The notes below the pieces were generated by a model. That model worked only from the letters and a program-made list of their open reading frames with translations, searched no databases and was not told where the DNA came from. From an uncultured Bacteroidales bacterium (GTDB lineage: Bacteria > Bacteroidota > Bacteroidia > Bacteroidales > UBA932), in NCBI GenBank assembly GCA_905233275.1, contig CAJODR010000008.1, positions 24,580-70,174 of the forward strand: a stretch of DNA of 45,595 bases. The letters run 5' to 3'. The translations under genes were made by a program, and so were the position numbers. Shown one piece after another: positions 41,349 through 45,595 of the stretch. Every line of letters starts with the position of its first letter. The first letter of the stretch is position 1.

Positions 41349-42800
41349 TTACCCCAGTATTTTGACGATTCTTCTCAGATTTGCGGCAAAGATTGCCATT
41401 GCACCTTGCATTTCCATCCATGAAAGGCCATACGACAAGGCCCTGTCGTACCCCAATACATTTTTCAATTCCGAGTTTTTAGCTTCAATTTTATATCGTT
41501 CTTTTGATAGCAACTTGAAGCGCTCGGACTCTTGGAACTTCATTTGAGATTGATGCTCGTCTGATTTTATTGACACTGAGTAGGACTTTGTCCTTGATCC
41601 CGTCTTGTAACACCCTTCTCTTAAAGCACAGTTTTTACATTTCTCCACATCAAAGAAGTAGACCATAACCTGATTGGCTCCCACGTTTTTCTTCCCTTGG
41701 CGGCATTTCCTGATTGCCAGATGACCGGCGGGACACACGAACATCCCAGCATCTTTATTGTATTCAAATTTGTCTTCCTCTTTTCTGAAGCCCTGACTGA
41801 TGCAGGGATTGAGTTTCGCTACCAGTTCAATATTTTCTTCGGCCGCCATTTGGATATTTTCTTTGCCGGAGTAAGCAGCGTCTCCCACGACCACATCCAC
41901 GTCTATGCCGTTAGCACGACTCTTCTTGACAAGATTGTCAAGTTCAGGTCCGTCGCCTTTCTCTCCGGAAGTGACGGTCGCTGCTACAATAACCCGCTCG
42001 GGAGACATAGCGATATGTGTTTTGTATCCGAAAAAAGCATCCTCTGTACTCTTATGCCCCACACGTGCGTCTCTGTCTTTGGAGGTGTTATAATGGTCCC
42101 TTATATCGTCAACCGTCTCGGCCAGAAGATTCATCTTCTCCTTGACGGCAGGGATTTCACTGATCTTCGGGTCCGAAGACAAGTGCGTAAGTAAACGGTC
42201 TGTATACGCTAGTTCATGCTCTAAATCGTCATCTCCATTCTTCTGGGGCAGAGTCCCTTTCCTGTCTTCAGCTATGGTGTAAACCGCCTTCCTGAGTAGT
42301 TTGGAACGTTGCTTTAGGATATCTACAGGTGCATATGGATTGGACCTGGATGCGGTATGGGTGGCGTCAACAATTATTGTCCCGCTCTTGATGATGCCCT
42401 TCTCAATCGCAATACTGACCGTTTTACTTATGAGCATGTCAAGAAGATCGACATCCTTCAGGCGCATTCTCCTGAACTTGCAAAGCGAACTCGGATTGAT
42501 GACATCATCTTCCGGCATCATTCCCAAAAAGTACTTGTATGAGAGATCATAGCGGGAATGCTCAACGACATCCACGTCGGACAACGTGTAGATGGTCTTC
42601 AGCAGAAGATACTTGAACATACGGATGGGATCTTCCGCCATACGACCATTGTCTGGACAATATTTGCTTGTCAGTTCATCATATACAAAACTGAAGTCAA
42701 TCAAGTCGTTGATTTGCCTCAGTACGTGGTTCTTAGGAACCAACATATCATAAAGAACAGCATGCTCGCTGAACTGTATCTCGCCTTGGATAGGTAACAT
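41349..42800 (-). CDS. IS1182 family DDE transposase
   Basis: 483 aa from the ATG at 42800 (MLPIQGEI); an in-frame start at 42851 would place translation inside the inward terminator hairpin. The N-terminal DUF772-type DNA-binding domain has RMAEDPIRMFKYLLLKTIY and LSYKYFLGM. The DDE catalytic residues are D145 (IIVDATHT), D307 (VVGDAAYSG) and E439 (YKIEAKNSELKNVLGYDRA). Between D307 and E439 is a four-Cys cluster (CPAGH, CKNCALREGC) usual in this family. The frame is intact with no frameshift. It catalyses movement of the surrounding 1702-bp element. Confidence 0.95.
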   Translation of the reverse strand: MLPIQGEIQFSEHAVLYDMLVPKNHVLRQINDLIDFSFVYDELTSKYCPDNGRMAEDPIRMFKYLLLKTIYTLSDVDVVEHSRYDLSYKYFLGMMPEDDVINPSSLCKFRRMRLKDVDLLDMLISKTVSIAIEKGIIKSGTIIVDATHTASRSNPYAPVDILKQRSKLLRKAVYTIAEDRKGTLPQKNGDDDLEHELAYTDRLLTHLSSDPKISEIPAVKEKMNLLAETVDDIRDHYNTSKDRDARVGHKSTEDAFFGYKTHIAMSPERVIVAATVTSGEKGDGPELDNLVKKSRANGIDVDVVVGDAAYSGKENIQMAAEENIELVAKLNPCISQGFRKEEDKFEYNKDAGMFVCPAGHLAIRKCRQGKKNVGANQVMVYFFDVEKCKNCALREGCYKTGSRTKSYSVSIKSDEHQSQMKFQESERFKLLSKERYKIEAKNSELKNVLGYDRALSYGLSWMEMQGAMAIFAANLRRIVKILG

Positions 42801-42829
42801 AACTCTTTGATTTCCAAAGGTTAAGTTAC

Positions 42830-42872
42830 AAAAAATCGAGGAAATATCCAAATAAATTGAACATTTCCTCGA
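42830..42872 (-). terminator. inward-facing terminator at the right IS end
   Basis: On the minus strand the arm at 42872-42863 (TCGAGGAAAT) pairs with ATTTCCTCGA at 42845-42836, followed by TTTTTT (42835-42830). It points toward the transposase start 30 nt further on and would block transcription entering from outside. Confidence 0.8.
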
Positions 42873-42912
42873 ACTTTTAGGCGGCCACTAAAGGGACTTT
42901 TTCAGTGCCCTC

Positions 42913-42920
42913 GCAAACCG
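42913..42920 (+). repeat. target site duplication, right copy (GCAAACCG)
   Basis: Second copy of the 8-bp duplication, directly after the right inverted repeat of the IS. Confidence 0.9.
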
Positions 42921-42933
42921 CCGACCCTTTTTT

Positions 42934-42960
42934 GTCATTTCGACCAAGCGAAGCGCGCGG
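42934..42960. repeat. intergenic repeat of the GTCATTTCGA...GCGAAGCG type
   Basis: Begins directly after the right half of the split terminator (TTTTTTG). It is related in wording to the 31594-31622 element (GTCATT...GCGAAG). It overlaps the 3' part of a 26-codon minus-strand frame. Confidence 0.4.
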
Positions 42961-43015
42961 CAAATGCCGCGAATGAAATCAGCAGCATTGCGAGGAGGGT
43001 AATTATTCGTTTCAT
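42935..43015 (-). CDS. 26-codon signal-peptide-like small ORF (doubtful)
   Basis: Encodes MKRIITLLAMLLISFAAFAA plus RFAWSK, a good Sec signal peptide with almost no mature part. The last codons coincide with the GTCATTTCGA-type intergenic repeat. It could be a genuine micro-protein, or the 5' remnant of a longer secreted protein whose body was replaced by the repeat. Its start resembles that of the 43421 gene (MKRIIILCILVFAAIPAFAQ). It lies divergent from the 43053 gene. Confidence 0.35.
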   Translation of the reverse strand: MKRIITLLAMLLISFAAFAARFAWSK

Positions 43016-43016
43016 A

Positions 43017-43047
43017 TTTGTAAAGATAATCATTTTGAGTATTTTTG
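43017..43047 (+). promoter_or_regulatory. promoter of the 43053 gene (TTTG-N19-TATTTTTG)
   Basis: TTTG (43017-43020), a 19-nt spacer and TATTTTTG (43040-43047) match the Bacteroidetes consensus. Initiation is expected at about 43052-43055, at the GTG start codon itself. Confidence 0.75.
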
Positions 43048-43052
43048 CATCC

Positions 43053-43361
43053 GTGCATCCGAAATTTATCATAGTATCCCGCCCGGACGATCCGCTCCGC
43101 GGTACATTCGTCTATGGCAAGGTCTGGAACCACAAGGACCTCGTCACCGGCTACGTCAAAGTCCACGGCGGCGGCTGGTACGACCGCGACGACGAGCACC
43201 TCACGATAACCCTCTACGGCTCCTCGGGCGACTACGGCGACCCCCGCCTCGCCTTCCTCAACCGCATCCCCTCCGAGCTCCGCCCCTACACCTTCTACTA
43301 CACCCCCATCCACGGCCTCCCCGGCGCCCAGGTTGACCTCTCCGAGGTCGAATGGTTCTAG
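43053..43361 (+). CDS. conserved-looking small protein of unknown function, probable leaderless GTG start
   Basis: 102 aa from GTG at 43053. The longer frame from the TTG at 43035 starts upstream of the promoter box at 43040 and is therefore unlikely. The sequence begins MHPKFIIVSRPDDPLRGTFV and contains GYVKVHGGGWYDRDDEHLTI and LYGSSGDYGDP. It is soluble, rich in Tyr, Gly and Asp, and has no signal peptide or membrane span. Probably all-beta. I do not recognise a named family. The C-terminal codon bias is strongly toward C, like the bulk of the genome. Confidence 0.7.
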   Translation: MHPKFIIVSRPDDPLRGTFVYGKVWNHKDLVTGYVKVHGGGWYDRDDEHLTITLYGSSGDYGDPRLAFLNRIPSELRPYTFYYTPIHGLPGAQVDLSEVEWF

Positions 43362-43371
43362 CCGGTAAGTA

Positions 43372-43403
43372 TTTGGATATTTGTTAAATAGGTTTTATCT
43401 TTG
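43372..43403 (+). promoter_or_regulatory. promoter of the 43421 gene (TTTG-N20-TATCTTTG)
   Basis: TTTG (43372-43375), a 20-nt spacer and TATCTTTG (43396-43403), followed by an ~11-nt leader to the ATG at 43421. Confidence 0.75.
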
Positions 43404-43420
43404 GAGCAAACAACAGAGCT

Positions 43421-43774
43421 ATGAAACGGATAATCATTCTTTGTATACTGGTTTTTGCTGCCATTCCGGCATTCGCCCAGAGCGATTATTACAGCAAGAA
43501 GGCGCAGGAATACACCCGCGAGGCTGAATATTACCAGAAAAAGGCCCAGGACTACCGCCGGGAAGCGGATTATTACCTCAACAAGGCCGCCGGCTATGAT
43601 CGTGAGGCCGCTTACTATCTGCAAAGGGGCGACACCTCTCGTGCCCAAACTCAGCAGCGCTACGCCAGGGATGCCACTGACAAGGCTAATTTGCAACTGC
43701 GCTTTGCCCAGGAGGCAGAAGACAAGGCCGTTATGTACCTCCGCTGGGCAGCCGACGCCCTGAAAAAGAACTGA
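43421..43774 (+). CDS. small secreted helical protein with 14-residue repeats
   Basis: 117 aa. A Sec signal peptide ends at AFA-Q20. The mature protein is one long helical repeat: YYSKKAQEYTREAE, YYQKKAQDYRREAD, YYLNKAAGYDREAA, then a weaker YYLQRGDTSRAQTQ, each 14 residues with YY at the start and a KKA/REA core. The remaining ~40 residues keep the Ala/Lys/Glu pattern (FAQEAEDKAVMYLRWAADAL). Fourteen-residue periodicity equals two heptads, so a coiled coil or helical bundle in the periplasm is likely. It has its own promoter. Function unknown. Confidence 0.82.
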   Translation: MKRIIILCILVFAAIPAFAQSDYYSKKAQEYTREAEYYQKKAQDYRREADYYLNKAAGYDREAAYYLQRGDTSRAQTQQRYARDATDKANLQLRFAQEAEDKAVMYLRWAADALKKN

Positions 43775-43822
43775 AATAGCCCAAAAAAGCAAAAAAAAGT
43801 AACAACTTATTAGAATTTTTCT

Positions 43823-43830
43823 TATTTTTG
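43823..43830 (+). promoter_or_regulatory. -7 promoter box of the second peptide/fimbrillin locus (TATTTTTG)
   Basis: TATTTTTG lies 69 nt before the peptide ATG at 43900, giving an A-rich leader of ~63 nt, close to the leader length at the first peptide locus. No TTTG -33 element at 19-21 nt. Confidence 0.6.
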
Positions 43831-43899
43831 CGATGTATGCCTTGAAGTGGCGTACTGATTAAACATATTAATACGAAACTAATACAAACCAATAAAGCT

Positions 43900-44043
43900 A
43901 TGAACGCAAAAACAAAACTTTACGACGCTCCCACCGCCGAACTGGTGGTGGTGAGGATGGAAAGCAACATCATGTCAGATCGTACGGCTAACGCCCCGAA
44001 TAACATGTCTCTCGAAGATTGGTCATCTGAAGGTTGGGATTAA
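43900..44043 (+). CDS. 47-aa peptide upstream of a fimbrillin-like lipoprotein
   Basis: 47 aa, beginning MNAKTKLYDAPTAELVVVRM and ending MSLEDWSSEGWD. No signal peptide. It shares with the 43-aa peptide at 28728 the gapless pattern K-x-Y-x-x-P-x6-V-x2-E-x-N and a polar C-terminal tail with Asp, Glu and Trp. It is likewise preceded by a ~63-nt leader and followed, after 20 nt, by a fimbrillin-like lipoprotein gene. The repeated arrangement at two loci argues that it is translated and functionally tied to the lipoprotein. Role unknown. Confidence 0.7.
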   Translation: MNAKTKLYDAPTAELVVVRMESNIMSDRTANAPNNMSLEDWSSEGWD

Positions 44044-44063
44044 TGATTAACCTTGAATTGATT

Positions 44064-45473
44064 ATGAAAAAGTTCTATTTCTGCGTAGCCGCTCTCGCCA
44101 TCGCTGCCATCGGCTGTAATAAAGTTGAAGAAGAAACCGACAACACCACTCCCGCTGAACAACCTACGAAGGAGAATGTAGTCTATCTTAGCGCAAATCT
44201 TCCCGAATTCGTGGACACCAAGGCTACCGTCAGCGAAGCCGGTGTTTTTGCCTGGGAGGATGGAGATGTCATTTCCGTTCTTTGCAAGAATGTGAGTACC
44301 AATTCCACTTATAAAGATAATTTCTATTACGTAGATTTCACTTACAATGCTGCTAAAGGCATGTTCGCCTGCGATTTAGCCAATGCATCTTCTATTATAT
44401 CAACTTATCCCGAACTCGTAGAGGCTAAAGGACCATATACCATTGCCACTGCCGAGGAGATGCAATCGCAAACCGATCCATTCGCGATCTATCCTGCCCA
44501 GAGGGTCGCAACTACAGGTATCAATTATGATGAAATCGGCAAGCGTTTCAAAATGGAAGGCACTCTGGCTACTGACGGATCCATCAATTTCGTTCACAAG
44601 TCTTCACTGTTTAAGATCCCGTTCAAGAACGTTCCTACTTTTGCCAGCACTATTAAAGTCACTGGTGGCGTAGAAGAAGTAACAGTTCAATTGCAGGATA
44701 TCAACAATGATCCCATCAATGGTGATTTTACCGCCTATGTTCCTATTACGCCCAGCGGCGCGGCTGCGGATATAACCTTCTCCGTCATTGACAGCGCGAA
44801 TAATGTAATCATCTCAAAGAAAAAGAATGCAAATATTGCCGCCGGCACCTTGTACACTACTCCGGCTATTTCCGTCAATCGTTATATTGTGTTCAACAAT
44901 AGTAATAACAACACACACAGACTGGGACTTGGCAAGCGCACTGACAGCATGGATTGGGCTGGTGACTGGGCGACATTTGACATGACCACGGCTTCCGGTG
45001 TCAAGTATTTCATCCTCCCGGACGAGTATTCCTATCCCACGGTTCCTGGCATCCAGGTCGAGCTCAGACAAGATGACGGTGGTGGCGAATACGCCAAGAG
45101 CACGGCCACTTTTATGGTCCCGGTCAGGAATCTGGTATTTGATGTTTCAGAGAATTCCCTCAAGACATCTTATCGCTGCTATGCTAAGTTTAGTGATAGC
45201 CAGTGGGGTTATTGGAAGCTGGATTCCGAAATCGTAAAATTCAGGTGGGGTTATGGCTCTCGCCCTGATATTGCACAACCAGCTGTCTCGAATTCAGACG
45301 CCATTTGCACCGAAGTGGAAGTAGCATCAGGCAAGCTGTTCTATTATGAATTCCCGGATAGTATGTACGGGTACAATAATGTATACTGGGGATTCTATAA
45401 TCCCGTCAACTATTCTTTGACGAGTGATTGGGACAATGCTACTATCAACAGTGATATGCAGAAAATAATGTGA
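44064..45473 (+). CDS. 469-aa fimbrillin-like lipoprotein
   Basis: 469 aa from the ATG at 44064 (MKKFYFCVAALAIAAIGC), with C18 lipidated. A TTG-initiated frame from 44034 would overlap the peptide gene. Residues ~35-280 match the fimbrillin-like N-terminal domain of the 28872 and 22986 proteins: DTKATVSEAGVFAWEDGDVI, FVHKSSLFKIPFKNVPTFAS and YVPITPSG. Residues ~290-469 form another beta-rich domain (LRQDDGGGEYAKSTATFMVP, ending in a YYEFPDSMYGYNNVYWGFYN stretch). Probably surface exposed, as adhesin or glycan binder. Transcribed with the 47-aa peptide. Its codon use is noticeably more A/T-rich than most genes here. Confidence 0.75.
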   Translation: MKKFYFCVAALAIAAIGCNKVEEETDNTTPAEQPTKENVVYLSANLPEFVDTKATVSEAGVFAWEDGDVISVLCKNVSTNSTYKDNFYYVDFTYNAAKGMFACDLANASSIISTYPELVEAKGPYTIATAEEMQSQTDPFAIYPAQRVATTGINYDEIGKRFKMEGTLATDGSINFVHKSSLFKIPFKNVPTFASTIKVTGGVEEVTVQLQDINNDPINGDFTAYVPITPSGAAADITFSVIDSANNVIISKKKNANIAAGTLYTTPAISVNRYIVFNNSNNNTHRLGLGKRTDSMDWAGDWATFDMTTASGVKYFILPDEYSYPTVPGIQVELRQDDGGGEYAKSTATFMVPVRNLVFDVSENSLKTSYRCYAKFSDSQWGYWKLDSEIVKFRWGYGSRPDIAQPAVSNSDAICTEVEVASGKLFYYEFPDSMYGYNNVYWGFYNPVNYSLTSDWDNATINSDMQKIM

Positions 45474-45595
45474 TCCTCTGCCTATTCAGTCTAAAAGTAA
45501 CTACTCAGGTACCCCGGTCATAGACCACAGGTCCTGACCACCGATATAAGATGATTTCCGCAATGCTGCTACACCAAAGCAACAGTAGCTATAAC
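45474..45595. other. window end, no feature seen
   Basis: 122 nt after the last stop codon. I find no TAnnTTTG box, no terminator stem with a T-run and no reading frame of note. Confidence 0.5.

Larger units (their letters stand above)
41211..42912. mobile_element. complete IS1182-family insertion sequence (1702 bp)
   Basis: Bounded by perfect 16-bp terminal inverted repeats GAGGGCACTGAAAAAG (41211-41226 and, inverted, 42897-42912). It is flanked by an 8-bp target duplication GCAAACCG (41203-41210, 42913-42920). It carries one intact transposase gene on the minus strand. Inward-pointing terminator hairpins lie just inside both ends. The element is visibly more A/T-rich than its surroundings, as expected of an import. 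The exact repeats and open transposase suggest recent insertion and possible activity. Confidence 0.95.

Noticed and set aside
41203..42920. possible gene fusion or truncation of the plug gene by the IS
   Set aside because: The plug gene stops at 41173, 30 nt before the duplication, so the IS lies outside its coding region.

Overview
The window comes from a Bacteroidota genome, almost certainly a Bacteroidales gut-type lineage. The evidence is a SusC/SusD pair, many lipoproteins with an MKK...C signal peptide, fimbrillin-like surface lipoproteins, a DUF6377-type membrane regulator, and repeated TAnnTTTG promoter boxes. Several of these boxes have a TTTG -33 element 19-21 nt upstream, the signature of the Bacteroidetes primary sigma factor. 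Third codon positions are mostly C or G. Genus cannot be fixed from the sequence alone.

Layout: (1) 1-4056 housekeeping: the end of a SpoU/TrmH RNA methyltransferase, a shikimate dehydrogenase, an XRE regulator with clustered GTTAC half-sites, ssb and recJ. (2) 4057-10203 a divergent AraC regulator and a four-gene export operon (TolC, HlyD, two ABC-2 permeases, no ATPase). (3) 10313-12634 a sugar MFS permease and a ROK sugar kinase. (4) 12686-14751 four tandem paralogous small lipoproteins built from one repeated helical unit, bounded by strong terminators. (5) 14937-26951 a polysaccharide utilization locus: SusC, SusD, GH30 glycosidase, SusE/F-like glycan-binding protein, and a 1321-residue multimodular lipoprotein with an SGNH hydrolase core. 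A DUF6377 regulator follows. (6) 28728-31499 a 43-aa peptide gene followed by an 875-aa fimbrillin-like lipoprotein. (7) tRNA-Asn, divergent from an AspT/YidE-type transporter, Nudix hydrolase, DUF4922-SpoIID fusion, AmpG-like permease and NamZ (DUF1343) exo-muramidase: a peptidoglycan turnover and recycling cluster. It is followed by a Ser/Thr-rich repeat protein and a lipoprotein that is only a TonB-receptor plug domain. (8) a complete IS1182-type insertion sequence (41211-42912) with 16-bp perfect inverted repeats and an 8-bp target duplication, inserted in the loop of what was a terminator hairpin. (9) 43053-45473 two small genes and a second peptide plus fimbrillin-like pair resembling region 6.

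How the parts work together: the PUL binds, cuts (GH30), perhaps de-esterifies (SGNH) and imports (SusCD) a glycan, plausibly a beta-glucan, and released hexose could be taken up and phosphorylated by an MFS/ROK pair like the one upstream. The SpoIID-AmpG-NamZ cluster would trim and recover cell-wall glycan. The items least explained by known biology are the tandem lipoprotein family, the paired small peptide/fimbrillin loci and the plug-only lipoprotein.
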